Of a stretch of 64,000 bases of DNA, positions 45,593-54,420 are shown in pieces. Source of the DNA: Pseudomonas serbica (lineage in GTDB: Bacteria > Pseudomonadota > Gammaproteobacteria > Pseudomonadales > Pseudomonadaceae); NCBI RefSeq assembly GCF_028823535.1, contig NZ_JAQIYM010000005.1:332146-396145 (forward strand), given 5' to 3'. Under the pieces are notes generated by a model. It saw only the letters and a list, made by a program, of their open reading frames with translations. It did no database searches and had not been told where the DNA came from. Every line of letters begins with the position of its first letter. Within the stretch, counting starts at the first letter, position 1. A program made the translations under genes and the position numbers.

Positions 45593-46936
45593 GTGCGCTC
45601 ATTGTTCTGGCGGATCCTGGCCAGCTTCTGGCTGGCCATCGCCCTGGTTGCAGGGTTTTCCATTCTGCTCGGGCACATGCTCAATCAGGATACGTGGATA
45701 CTCAGCCGCCATCCGGGCCTCAATACCCTGGCCGAGCAATGGACGCAGACCTACGAATCCCAAGGCGAAGACGCGGCCCAGGACATCCTGCAACAACGCA
45801 AGCGCCAATATCACATCGACGTCCAGGTGCTCAACGAGAGCGGCGACCCGGTGGTGCGCGGCACCTTCCCACGGCGCGCGGCTGCCTTTGAAGCGCGGCA
45901 GAACAACGATGACCGTCGCCTGCCCTGGCGGCGCCTGACCGATGAATTCACCAGCGACAAAAGCGGTGACACCTACTTGTTCATCTACCGGATTCCCCAT
46001 CCGGAACTCGACGCCTGGCACCGTGAAAGCCTGCTCTGGCCATTGAGTGCGTTGGGGATCGCCTTGGTGGTACTGACCCTGTTCAGCCTGCTGGTGACCC
46101 TTTCCATCACCCGCCCGCTCAGCCGTTTACGCGGCGCAGTGCATGACCTGGGACAAACCACCTACCAACAGAACAGCCTGGTAAAACTGGCCAACCGCCG
46201 CGATGAATTCGGCGTCCTGGCCAACGACTTCAACCGCATGGGTGCGCGCCTGCAAAGCCTGATCGGCAGTCAACGACAATTGCTGCGCGATGTGTCCCAC
46301 GAACTGCGGTCCCCGCTTGCCCGGCTGCGTATCGCGCTGGCTTTGGCCGAGCGGGCCAGCCCTGAGGAACGGGAAAAACTCTGGCCGCGCCTCACCCGCG
46401 AATGCGATCGTCTCGAAGCGCTGATCAGCGAAATCCTCGTGCTGGCGCGGGTCGATGCCGATAACGCCAGCGCCGAAGACGTGGATCTCAACGCGCTGCT
46501 CACGACCCTGCAGAAAGATGCACAACTGGGTTCACCTGATCAGCTCGTGCACCTGGAAGCCGAGTCACAGCTGACCCTCAAGGGTTGGCCAACCATGATC
46601 GAACGCGCCGTGGACAATCTGCTGCGCAACGCCCAGCGCTTCAACCCGGCGGGCGGTCTGCCGATTGAAATGCAGGCCTTGCGCCAAGGGGACCGGATTG
46701 TGGTGACCGTGCGTGACCATGGGCCGGGGGCAGAGGCTGAACATTTGCGCCAGCTGGGCGAGCCGTTCTATCGCGCGCCCGGGCAGACGGCGGCCGGGCA
46801 TGGCCTGGGACTGGCGATTGCGCGCCGTGCGGCGGAACGGCATGGCGGAAGCCTGGTGCTGGCCAATCACCCGGAGGGTGGGTTCATTGCCACCCTGGAG
46901 TTTCCTCTCGCCCCAGGAGCAGTAGTTCAACCCTGA
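45593..46936 (+). CDS. cpxA: Envelope-stress sensor histidine kinase CpxA (CpxS)
   Basis: The 447-residue kinase starts with GTG at 45593 (RSLFWRILASFWLAIALV) after GAGGG. It has two membrane segments (about 7-28 and 148-170) around a periplasmic sensor, a HAMP domain, a His box DVSHELRSPLARL and HATPase motifs (NLLRNAQRFNP, VRDHGPGAE, GHGLGLAIA). It is the partner of the response regulator encoded upstream. The symbol follows synteny with PA3206. Confidence 0.87.
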   Translation: MRSLFWRILASFWLAIALVAGFSILLGHMLNQDTWILSRHPGLNTLAEQWTQTYESQGEDAAQDILQQRKRQYHIDVQVLNESGDPVVRGTFPRRAAAFEARQNNDDRRLPWRRLTDEFTSDKSGDTYLFIYRIPHPELDAWHRESLLWPLSALGIALVVLTLFSLLVTLSITRPLSRLRGAVHDLGQTTYQQNSLVKLANRRDEFGVLANDFNRMGARLQSLIGSQRQLLRDVSHELRSPLARLRIALALAERASPEEREKLWPRLTRECDRLEALISEILVLARVDADNASAEDVDLNALLTTLQKDAQLGSPDQLVHLEAESQLTLKGWPTMIERAVDNLLRNAQRFNPAGGLPIEMQALRQGDRIVVTVRDHGPGAEAEHLRQLGEPFYRAPGQTAAGHGLGLAIARRAAERHGGSLVLANHPEGGFIATLEFPLAPGAVVQP

Positions 46937-46973
46937 GGCAACCCCCAAACTATATGAACGGCACAGATCCATT

Positions 46974-46999
46974 GTGGGAGCGGGCTTGCTCGCTCCCAC
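46974..46999. repeat. Single REP hairpin
   Basis: GTGGGAGCGGGCTTGCTCGC followed by CTCCCAC, as at 39310. It lies between the convergent cpxA and nitroreductase genes. Confidence 0.85.
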
Positions 47000-47014
47000 A
47001 TTTGATCGGTGGTG

Positions 47015-47581
47015 TCAGGCTCTACTCGGCCAGGCGCTGACGAACTCGGCCAGGTCAACCTTCTCCGCCACCCGCGGCTCTTTCAGCGGCGTACCCAGGT
47101 ACAGGAAGGCAATCACCTCTTCACCTTCGGCCAGGCCCAACCCCTTGGCCACATGCGGCGAGTAGGCCAGGTCACCGGTGCGCCAGACCGCGCCGATGCC
47201 CTGCGCATAGGCTGCCAGCAAAATCCCGTGCGCCGCACAACCTGCGGCCAGCAACTGCTCGGATTTCGGATATTTGACGTGCTCCTGCACCCGCGCAATC
47301 ACCACGACCACCAGCGGTGCCCGCAGCGGTCCGTTACGCGCCTTGTCGATGGCCGCTTCGGTGACTTCAGCGTCCTGCAGCTTCGCCGCTTCGGCCAGCA
47401 ACTCGCCCATTTGCTCACGCGCCACGCCTTCGACCGTCAGGAAACGCCAAGGCTGCAAATGGCCGTGATCCGGGGCGCGCATGGCTGCGGCAAACAGCAC
47501 TTCGCGTTGCGCCTGGGTGGGTGCCGGTTCGATCAGGCGCGGGACGGAAACACGGTTGAGCAAAACGTCGAGAGCCTGCAT
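47015..47581 (-). CDS. Nitroreductase family protein, YdjA-like
   Basis: The 188-residue FMN-binding-fold protein has the APDHGHLQPWRFL and GIGAVWRTGDLAY motifs of the small YdjA group, which uses FMN and NADPH. The physiological substrate is unknown. It is convergent with cpxA and divergent from trkH. Confidence 0.88.
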   Translation of the reverse strand: MQALDVLLNRVSVPRLIEPAPTQAQREVLFAAAMRAPDHGHLQPWRFLTVEGVAREQMGELLAEAAKLQDAEVTEAAIDKARNGPLRAPLVVVVIARVQEHVKYPKSEQLLAAGCAAHGILLAAYAQGIGAVWRTGDLAYSPHVAKGLGLAEGEEVIAFLYLGTPLKEPRVAEKVDLAEFVSAWPSRA

Positions 47582-47700
47582 CGGCCACCTCCAGAAAAAA
47601 TTGTGCGGCTATTCTAGCTGTAACTCCTGAGACAGTGCGGTTTACATGCCCTGCCCCGCAGGTAGAATGGCGCCCTCCTTACTTCAGCCGAGCGGATTTC

Positions 47701-49155
47701 ATGGCGTTGCCGACCTTACGTCTCATTGGTTTCATCATCGGCATCTTCCTGATAACGCTGGCCATCGCCATGGTCGTGCCCATGGGCACGCTGGTGATCT
47801 TCGATCGCACCGGCGACCTGCCATCGTTTCTCTGGGCCAGCATGATCACCTTTGTCGCCGGCCTCGCCCTGGTCATTCCCGGGCGCCCCGAGCATGTCCA
47901 CCTGCGGCCGCGAGACATGTACCTGCTGACCGTCAGCAGCTGGCTGGTGGTGTGCATCTTCGCCGCCCTGCCGTTCCTGCTGACCCAGCACATCAGCTAC
48001 ACCGATTCATTCTTCGAAAGCATGTCCGGCATCACCGCCACCGGCTCGACAGTGCTCAACCACCTGGACAACATGTCACCCGGCATCCTGATGTGGCGCT
48101 CGCTGCTGCACTGGATCGGCGGCATTGGCTTCATCGGCATGGCGGTCGCGATCCTGCCGCTGCTGCGCATTGGTGGCATGCGGCTGTTCCAGACCGAGTC
48201 GTCGGACCGTTCCGAGAAAGTCATGCCCCGTTCGCACATGGTGGCGCGCTTGATCGTGGCGGCCTACGTCGGCATCACCATTTTTGGCAGTCTGGCATTC
48301 TGGTGGGCCGGAATGAGCCCGTTCGATGCAATCAACCATGCGATGTCAGCGATCTCCACCGGCGGCTTCTCGACCTCGGACCAGTCCTTGGCCAAGTGGA
48401 CGCAACCGGCGGTGCATTGGGTGGCGATCGTCATCATGATTCTCGGCAGCCTGCCGTTCACCCTGTACGTGGCGACCCTGCGTGGCAACCGCCGGGCGCT
48501 GATCAAGGATCAACAGGTACAGGGCTTGCTCGGCATGCTGCTGGTAACCTGGCTGGTGCTCGGCACCTGGTACTGGTGGACCACCAAGCTGCATTGGCTG
48601 GAGGCGCTACGGCATGTGGCGCTGAACGTGACGTCGGTGGTCACCACCACCGGCTTTGCACTGGGGGACTACAGCCTGTGGGGCAATTTCTCGCTGATGT
48701 TGTTCTTCTACCTGGGTTTTGTCGGTGGCTGTTCCGGTTCGACCGCTGGCGGGATCAAGATTTTCCGCTTCCAGGTCGCCTACATCCTGCTCAAGGCCAA
48801 CCTTAACCAGCTGATTCACCCGCGTGCGGTGATCAAGCAGAAGTACAACGGCCACCGCCTCGATGAAGAGATCGTGCGCTCGATCCTGACCTTTTCGTTC
48901 TTCTTTGCCATCACCATCTGCGTGATCGCACTGTTGCTGTCACTGCTCGGGGTGGACTGGATGACCGCGTTGACCGGCGCCGCCAGCACCGTGTCCGGCG
49001 TCGGGCCGGGGTTGGGCGAGACCATCGGCCCGGCAGGTAACTTCGCTTCCCTGCCGGACGCGGCCAAGTGGATTCTCTCGTTCGGCATGCTGCTGGGCCG
49101 TTTGGAGATCATTACGGTGTTTGTGCTATGTATTCCGGCGTTCTGGCGTCACTGA
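47701..49155 (+). CDS. trkH: Potassium uptake protein TrkH
   Basis: The 484-residue membrane protein starts at 47701 (MALPTLRLIGFIIGIFL). It has the four pore-loop repeats typical of TrkH, including SGITATGSTVL, AISTGGFSTS, TTTGFALGDY and VSGVGPGLGE, and about 10 further membrane helices. It imports potassium together with TrkA, which is not in the window. Its 3' end overlaps the convergent araC-type gene by 44 bases. Confidence 0.95.
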   Translation: MALPTLRLIGFIIGIFLITLAIAMVVPMGTLVIFDRTGDLPSFLWASMITFVAGLALVIPGRPEHVHLRPRDMYLLTVSSWLVVCIFAALPFLLTQHISYTDSFFESMSGITATGSTVLNHLDNMSPGILMWRSLLHWIGGIGFIGMAVAILPLLRIGGMRLFQTESSDRSEKVMPRSHMVARLIVAAYVGITIFGSLAFWWAGMSPFDAINHAMSAISTGGFSTSDQSLAKWTQPAVHWVAIVIMILGSLPFTLYVATLRGNRRALIKDQQVQGLLGMLLVTWLVLGTWYWWTTKLHWLEALRHVALNVTSVVTTTGFALGDYSLWGNFSLMLFFYLGFVGGCSGSTAGGIKIFRFQVAYILLKANLNQLIHPRAVIKQKYNGHRLDEEIVRSILTFSFFFAITICVIALLLSLLGVDWMTALTGAASTVSGVGPGLGETIGPAGNFASLPDAAKWILSFGMLLGRLEIITVFVLCIPAFWRH

Positions 49156-50173
49156 CCGGCGCAGGCGTTCCCATCAGCCGCGCCCGGTATTCGCCGGGTG
49201 TGGTGTCGAACCAGCGGCGGAAGGCACGGAAGAAATTGCTCGGATCAGCGAATCCCAGCAGATAGGCGATTTCCAGCAGGGTCATGGTCGGTTGCGCCAG
49301 GTACTGCTCGGCCAGCTCGCGACGGGTGTCGTCGAGCAACGTCTGAAAACTCGTGCCCTCCTCCTGTAGACGCCGTTGCAAGGTGCGTTGCGACAAGTGC
49401 AACGTTTGCGCCACGGCATCGCGCTTGGGTTCGCCCTGTGGCAGCAGACGGCACAGGACCTGGCGCGCCTTGTGCGTGACCCGACTCTCGGAAAACCGCG
49501 CCAGGTATTCGCCGGCAAATCGGTCATGCAACAGCGCCATGGCCTCGTTCGCCGTCGGCAGCGGCGCTTCCATGTCCGCACGTTCAAATATCAACGCATC
49601 GTAGGGCGCGTTGAACACCAGCGGCGCATGGAAGGCTTGTTTGTAGGGTTCGAGATCGACCGGTTGATCACCCTGCACCAGCACCTTGCGCGGGTGCAGC
49701 GTGCGCCCCGTCAGCCAGCCGCACAGTGCCAGGGCGCAGGCCAACGAGGCCTCGGCGCTTTGCCGGGTCGGCGGCAAATGGTCGCCATGCACCGTCAGGA
49801 TCAGCGCATAACCTTCATCCAGCAGGCGGAAACTCAGGTCGGCGCTTTCGGCAATGATCCGCTGGTAACGCACCAGTCGCTTGAACCCTTCAGCCAGGGT
49901 CTGGCTGGACATCAGGGCGTAACCGGTGACATGGAACTGGGCCGGTCGCACCACCTTGCCCATGTTCAGGCCAATCGCCGGGTTGCCGGACAGTTCAACC
50001 GCCCGTTGCCACAGTCGTGTCATGGAATCTTGCGGGAAGCGCGCATCCGGATCATCCAGTGCCGCGTAGTCGAGCCCCAGCTGATTGAACAGAACCCGGC
50101 AATCCAGGCCGTCCATTTCCAGTGCCTTGACAATCCCCATCGCCCAGCTTGCAGAAGTCGTTCGTTCGCTCAT
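49112..50173 (-). CDS. AraC-family transcriptional regulator
   Basis: The 353-residue protein starts at ATG 50173 (MSERTTSASWAMGIVKAL). It has the arabinose-binding-type N-terminal domain seen in OruR/ArgR-like regulators and a C-terminal AraC helix-turn-helix (LHLSQRTLQRRLQEEGTSF, then LLGFADPSNFFRAFRRWF). No target is evident, as it is not adjacent to an obvious catabolic operon. Its coding end lies within the end of trkH. Confidence 0.88.
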   Translation of the reverse strand: MSERTTSASWAMGIVKALEMDGLDCRVLFNQLGLDYAALDDPDARFPQDSMTRLWQRAVELSGNPAIGLNMGKVVRPAQFHVTGYALMSSQTLAEGFKRLVRYQRIIAESADLSFRLLDEGYALILTVHGDHLPPTRQSAEASLACALALCGWLTGRTLHPRKVLVQGDQPVDLEPYKQAFHAPLVFNAPYDALIFERADMEAPLPTANEAMALLHDRFAGEYLARFSESRVTHKARQVLCRLLPQGEPKRDAVAQTLHLSQRTLQRRLQEEGTSFQTLLDDTRRELAEQYLAQPTMTLLEIAYLLGFADPSNFFRAFRRWFDTTPGEYRARLMGTPAPVSDARTPEYIAQTP

Positions 50174-50334
50174 GGCGTTTACTGTCTTGGTGAGCCGTCT
50201 TTCGCGGCAGGTTTTCCGAAGGATACTAAAGTGGCGCCTATTGTCACTGGCTCCCGCCAATGATCACTCTAGACTCAAATAAGCTACCCGCAGAACAACT
50301 TGCAGCCAGAACAATAACCACAGAGATTGCGGTC

Positions 50335-50646
50335 GTGGAAAACATCAAGCGTTTCAACACCTTCGCTGAGTTTTACCCGTATTACCTCAGCGAACACAGC
50401 AACAGTACTTGCCGACGATTGCACTTCATCGGCACGACGCTGGTCATTTTCATTGTGGCGCTGACCATTGGTCGGGGCGCCTGGATGCTGTTGTGGGTAT
50501 TGCCGCTGGCCGGTTACAGCTTCGCCTGGGCCGGACATTTCTTCTTCGAGAAGAATCGTCCTGCAACCTTTCAGCACCCTTTCTACAGCCTTCTTGGTGA
50601 TTTCGTCATGTACCGCGACATGATCCTGGGACGCGTGCCGTTCTAG
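50335..50646 (+). CDS. DUF962/Mpo1-like membrane protein
   Basis: The 103-residue protein, with GTG at 50335 (ENIKRFNTFAEFYPYYL), has the family features HSNSTCRRLHFIGT and GHFFFEKNRPATF and two to three membrane segments. An ATG at 50260 in frame is an alternative start with less family-like sequence. Yeast Mpo1 is a dioxygenase in fatty-acid alpha-oxidation that uses conserved His residues; the bacterial role is unknown. It lies 18 bases before an HD-domain gene. Confidence 0.85.
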   Translation: MENIKRFNTFAEFYPYYLSEHSNSTCRRLHFIGTTLVIFIVALTIGRGAWMLLWVLPLAGYSFAWAGHFFFEKNRPATFQHPFYSLLGDFVMYRDMILGRVPF

Positions 50647-50664
50647 ATCAGCAGAGGATTGTCG

Positions 50665-51255
50665 ATGAATGTCAATGCCCGTTTCACCCACATGAAGGAT
50701 GGCACGCAGGAAGACTGGGCGATCATCGCCGCGGACTTCAGCGCCTACGCCCGGCAGTTACCGATACGGATCGCGGCGCACCTGAAGCTGCTCGAAGGTG
50801 ACTTCGGCGGTTTCCCCGTGGACCGCCTGACCCACTCGCTGCAAACCGCCACCCGCGCCTGGCGCGATGGCCGTGATGAAGAGTACGTGGTCTGCGCCCT
50901 GCTTCATGACATCGGTGACACCCTGGGATCCTACAACCACCCGGACATCGCCGCAGCGATCCTCAAGCCGTTCGTCAGTGCGGAGAATCTGTGGATGGTG
51001 GAAAAGCACGGGATTTTCCAGGGCTACTACTTCTTTCACCACCTGGGGATGGATCGGCATCTGCGCGAGCAATTCAGCGATCACCCGCAATACCAGGCGA
51101 CCATCGAGTTTTGCGCCAAATACGATGCGGCGGCGTTTGATCCAGCTTATGACACGCTGCCATTGAGCTTCTTCGAGCCGATGATGGAGCGCTTGTTTGC
51201 GCAGCCGAAACACTCGATCTACAAGGCGGCGATGGACGAGTATTCACCGGCCTGA
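50665..51255 (+). CDS. HD-domain protein (phosphohydrolase or PhnZ-like oxygenase family)
   Basis: The 196-residue protein starts at ATG 50665 after AGAGGA. It has an HD motif (CALLHDIGD) with earlier His in THSLQTATRA and later His in YFFHHLG. This arrangement is shared by HD hydrolases and by the mixed-valence di-iron PhnZ-type oxygenases. No phosphonate genes are near, so the substrate is unknown. It is probably cotranscribed with the DUF962 gene. Confidence 0.82.
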   Translation: MNVNARFTHMKDGTQEDWAIIAADFSAYARQLPIRIAAHLKLLEGDFGGFPVDRLTHSLQTATRAWRDGRDEEYVVCALLHDIGDTLGSYNHPDIAAAILKPFVSAENLWMVEKHGIFQGYYFFHHLGMDRHLREQFSDHPQYQATIEFCAKYDAAAFDPAYDTLPLSFFEPMMERLFAQPKHSIYKAAMDEYSPA

Positions 51256-51274
51256 AAGTCCTCGGGGGCCTGGA

Positions 51275-51373
51275 CTGGCCTCTTCGCGAGTCGCCCACCC
51301 CACAGTTGACCGCGTTCATGCGGGAAAAATGCGATCCAATCGTGGGAGCGAGCCTGCTCGCGAAGAGGCCAGT
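51275..51373. repeat. REPIN, diverged, between convergent genes
   Basis: GGCCTCTTCGCGAG and CTCGCGAAGAGGCC form the outer inverted pair. The right half contains GTGGGAGCGAGCCTGCTCGC, while the left REP core is degraded. Confidence 0.75.
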
Positions 51374-51388
51374 ACGATCAGCGAATTT

Positions 51389-52204
51389 TCAAGCCAGCTC
51401 CGCCACCTTCGCAGCCTTCAACACCGCCTCCCGCGCCTGGGCATCCGCCAGGCGATACAACTCGATCGTGCCATCCCAATGTTCGATCAGTGCCGTGCAC
51501 GACTCCACCCAGTCGCCACAATTGAGGTAATCCACCTCACCCACCTTGCGAATCTCGGCATGGTGGATGTGCCCGCACACCACGCCGTGGAGTTCGCGCT
51601 TGACGCACTCATGGGCGATGGCCTCTTCAAAATCGCTGATGAAGCTGACCGCGGTCTTTACCTTGTGCTTGAGGTACGCCGACAGCGACCAATAGCCGTA
51701 GCCATAACGGGCGCGCCAATGATTGAGCCAGCGGTTTAGGGTCAGGGTGAATTCGTAGGCCGAGTCACCGAGAAACGCCAGCCAGCGGTGATAGCGAGTA
51801 ATCACATCGAACTGGTCACCGTGGATCACCAGCAAGTGCCGGCCATCGGCAGTCACGTGCACCGCTTCGTCCACCAACTGGATATTGCCCAGGATCAGTT
51901 TCGAATAGCGGCGCAGGAATTCGTCGTGGTTGCCCGTGACGTAGATCACCTCGGTGCCGCGCTTGCTCATGGTCAGCAGGCGCCGGATCACATTGGTGTG
52001 CGCCTGGGGCCAGTACATGCCGCCGCGCAGTTTCCAGCCGTCGATGATATCGCCGACCAGGTAGATCTTGTCCGCGTGATAGCCCTTGAGAAACTGCGAC
52101 AGGTGCTCGGCCTGGCAATCGCGCGTACCCAGGTGCACATCGGAGATCCACAGGGTCCGCACACGTTGCTTACGACTGGGTTTGGCGAGCTCGGCGCTGG
52201 TCAT
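51389..52204 (-). CDS. Metallophosphoesterase, LpxH-like (UDP-2,3-diacylglucosamine diphosphatase family)
   Basis: The 271-residue protein starts at ATG 52204 after GAGG. It has all calcineurin-type metal motifs: WISDVHLGTRD, LVGDIIDGWK, VTGNHDEFL, IHGDQFD and CGHIHHAEI. The family includes LpxH, but this longer form is common in pseudomonads beside the true LpxH, so a different phosphoester substrate is possible. Confidence 0.87.
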   Translation of the reverse strand: MTSAELAKPSRKQRVRTLWISDVHLGTRDCQAEHLSQFLKGYHADKIYLVGDIIDGWKLRGGMYWPQAHTNVIRRLLTMSKRGTEVIYVTGNHDEFLRRYSKLILGNIQLVDEAVHVTADGRHLLVIHGDQFDVITRYHRWLAFLGDSAYEFTLTLNRWLNHWRARYGYGYWSLSAYLKHKVKTAVSFISDFEEAIAHECVKRELHGVVCGHIHHAEIRKVGEVDYLNCGDWVESCTALIEHWDGTIELYRLADAQAREAVLKAAKVAELA

Positions 52205-52363
52205 GGGCAACCCTCAGGACAAGTTTTGGCAAGCTTGACCCGGTCGGGTTAATGGCCCATGACAGCGCCGAGTCAGTCCTGTGACAGCGCGCGCAGCCGC
52301 ACTCGGTGTAGACTGCGACCTGATGCGCCAACCCTGTAACGAACGCCGGTAAAAAGAGCCGCG

Positions 52364-53122
52364 ATGAGACCGATCCTTACCCTGCGCCAGTACACCCATG
52401 ACCTGATCGTCCACAGCCATGAGCACGCGCAACTGGTGTTCGGGCTGTCGGGTGCGCTGGATTTCGAGGTCGACGGGCGTGGCAGTCAGGTGGTTCAGCA
52501 AAGCTTCGTGGTGATTCCCTCCGGTTTTCACCATGCCTGCGGCAGCCCCAATGGCAGTCGATGCCTGGTCCTGGACGTGCCCGGCGATCAATGGCTTGGC
52601 CAGTCCCTGGGTGATCATGCCGATGCCAGTCGACGCCTGCTCGACAACGCCGGCCGCTTGTCGCTGGATGCGGGACAGAGCCAGTTGGTCGAGTGGCTGG
52701 CCAACAGCCCGGTCGATGACCCGGTCATTGCGCAACAAGGCGCGGTGCTGCTGCTGGCCAGCCTCAATAAGGCCAGGCCAGAATCAGTCGGCGGCCGGCG
52801 GCTGCCCTACGCGGCGCTGAATGCGCACATCGACCAATACGCCGCCTACCCGCTGCAAGTCGCCGACCTGGCTCGAGTGGCCGGTCTTTCCAGCGCCCGT
52901 TTGCACGCACGGTTCGTCGCCGAATGCGGGCAGACGCCGATGGACTACATCCGCAGCCGACGCCTGCACAAGGCCGTGGGATTGCTGCGCCATTCGGCAT
53001 TGCCCATTGGCGAGATTGCCTGCCGGGTCGGTTACAGCTCCCAGAGTGCGTTTGCCGCCGCGGTGCTCCGCGAGTTCGGCGCGTCGCCGGGCAGGCTACG
53101 GCGCGAGGCTGGCGACAAATAA
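52364..53122 (+). CDS. AraC-family regulator with cupin sensor
   Basis: The 252-residue protein has an N-terminal cupin domain (HSHEHAQLVFGLSG) and a C-terminal AraC domain (LARVAGLSSARLHARFVAE, VGYSSQSAFAAAVLREFG). It sits 76 bases before an EamA transporter on the same strand, so it may control that exporter. The effector is unknown. Confidence 0.87.
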   Translation: MRPILTLRQYTHDLIVHSHEHAQLVFGLSGALDFEVDGRGSQVVQQSFVVIPSGFHHACGSPNGSRCLVLDVPGDQWLGQSLGDHADASRRLLDNAGRLSLDAGQSQLVEWLANSPVDDPVIAQQGAVLLLASLNKARPESVGGRRLPYAALNAHIDQYAAYPLQVADLARVAGLSSARLHARFVAECGQTPMDYIRSRRLHKAVGLLRHSALPIGEIACRVGYSSQSAFAAAVLREFGASPGRLRREAGDK

Positions 53123-53198
53123 CGCGAGTCTGGCGACAGACACCGCGGTAGCGGGCGCGGTTAAATGACCGGGTTCACGACCTTTATCAAGGATTGCC

Positions 53199-54092
53199 AT
53201 GACTCCCCGTACCGCCTTGGGCGCCCTGCATATCGGCGCATTGATGTTCGGCCTGACCGGCGTGTTCGGCAAACTCGCCGCCGCCTCTGCGGCAATCATC
53301 GTTTTCGGCCGGGCGGCGTTCGCGGTCATGGCGCTTGCGTTCTTTGCACGCTTTGCCAGCCAGACCCGTTGGCGGAGACTCGAAGCGGTGGATGTGCGCC
53401 GTCTGCTGCTCAGCGGTCTGCTATTGGCCGGGCACTGGGTGAGTTTCTTCATTGCGGTGAAGGTCGCCGGCGTGGCCATCGCAACCCTGGGCTTTGCCAG
53501 CTTCCCGGCTTTTACCGTCATCCTTGAAGGGCTGATTTTCCGCGAGCGGATCCGCGCCAATGAAATCCTCCTGGTAGCGCTGGTGAGTGTCGGGCTGGTG
53601 CTGGTCACACCTGATTTCGATCTGGGCAGTGGCGCTACAACCGGATTGCTCTGGGCGATCACCTCAGGCCTGCTGTTCGCACTGTTGTCGCTGACCAACC
53701 GCGCCAGCTCCGCGCGTATCCCGCCAGTACAGGCGGCGTTGTGCCAGAATGTGGTGGTCGGATTGTGTCTGTTACCGGCAGCAGCCCCGCACCTGAGCGA
53801 AGTGCGGGCGATCGACTGGCTTTGGATCGGCCTGCTCGGAGTGTTCTGCACCGGCGTCGCCCACAGCCTCTTTGTCGCCAGCCTGGCGGTGATCAAGGCG
53901 CGGACCGCCGCCGTGGTCTTTGCGCTGGAGCCGGTCTACGGGATCACCATGGCCTGGCTGCTGTTCAATGAAAACCCGACCCTGCGCATGCTGCTTGGCG
54001 GCGCATTGATCATCGTCGCGATCGTGGTGTCGAGCAGGCTTTCCAGCGGTTCGAGCAAGAAAACCGTTACCGCCGAGGCGGTGTCTCACTGA
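53199..54092 (+). CDS. EamA/DMT-family transporter
   Basis: The 297-residue protein has about ten hydrophobic helices in two EamA repeats (first ending near FRERIRANEILL, second ending AWLLFNENPTLRMLLGG). Such proteins usually export amino acids or metabolites. The adjacent AraC gene is the likely regulator. Its end overlaps the convergent SelW-like gene by 7 bases. Confidence 0.88.
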   Translation: MTPRTALGALHIGALMFGLTGVFGKLAAASAAIIVFGRAAFAVMALAFFARFASQTRWRRLEAVDVRRLLLSGLLLAGHWVSFFIAVKVAGVAIATLGFASFPAFTVILEGLIFRERIRANEILLVALVSVGLVLVTPDFDLGSGATTGLLWAITSGLLFALLSLTNRASSARIPPVQAALCQNVVVGLCLLPAAAPHLSEVRAIDWLWIGLLGVFCTGVAHSLFVASLAVIKARTAAVVFALEPVYGITMAWLLFNENPTLRMLLGGALIIVAIVVSSRLSSGSSKKTVTAEAVSH

Positions 54093-54373
54093 GTGCGATC
54101 GTTATGCCCCAGGTCGCGGTCCGGATCGATCTGGTCGCGGACCCGCTGCTTGAGCACCTTGGCCTCGGGGAAACCGCCGTCAGCCTTGCGCTCCCAGAGC
54201 TGCACCTGGTCACAGAAAATGTGAAAGACCCCGCCCGTACCGGGCACCAGGGACACCTTGCCCAGGTCATCGCCAAAGGTGCTGAGCAACTCCTGGGCCA
54301 GCCAGGCCGCACGCAACAGCCACTGGCATTGGGTGCAATAGGTGATGACGATTTCCGGTTTGCTGGCGGTCAT
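54086..54373 (-). CDS. SelT/SelW/SelH family protein
   Basis: The 95-residue thioredoxin-like protein has a CxxC redox motif in ITYCTQCQWLLRAAW and the family GTGGVFHIF. I start it at MTASKPEIV (54373); an upstream ATG overlaps AGGA too closely. The bacterial function is unknown; a redox role is likely from the fold. Confidence 0.87.
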   Translation of the reverse strand: MTASKPEIVITYCTQCQWLLRAAWLAQELLSTFGDDLGKVSLVPGTGGVFHIFCDQVQLWERKADGGFPEAKVLKQRVRDQIDPDRDLGHNDRTQ

Positions 54374-54420
54374 GATTGGCGACATTCCTGAGACAGAGGG
54401 CGCCATCATGATAACGGTCT

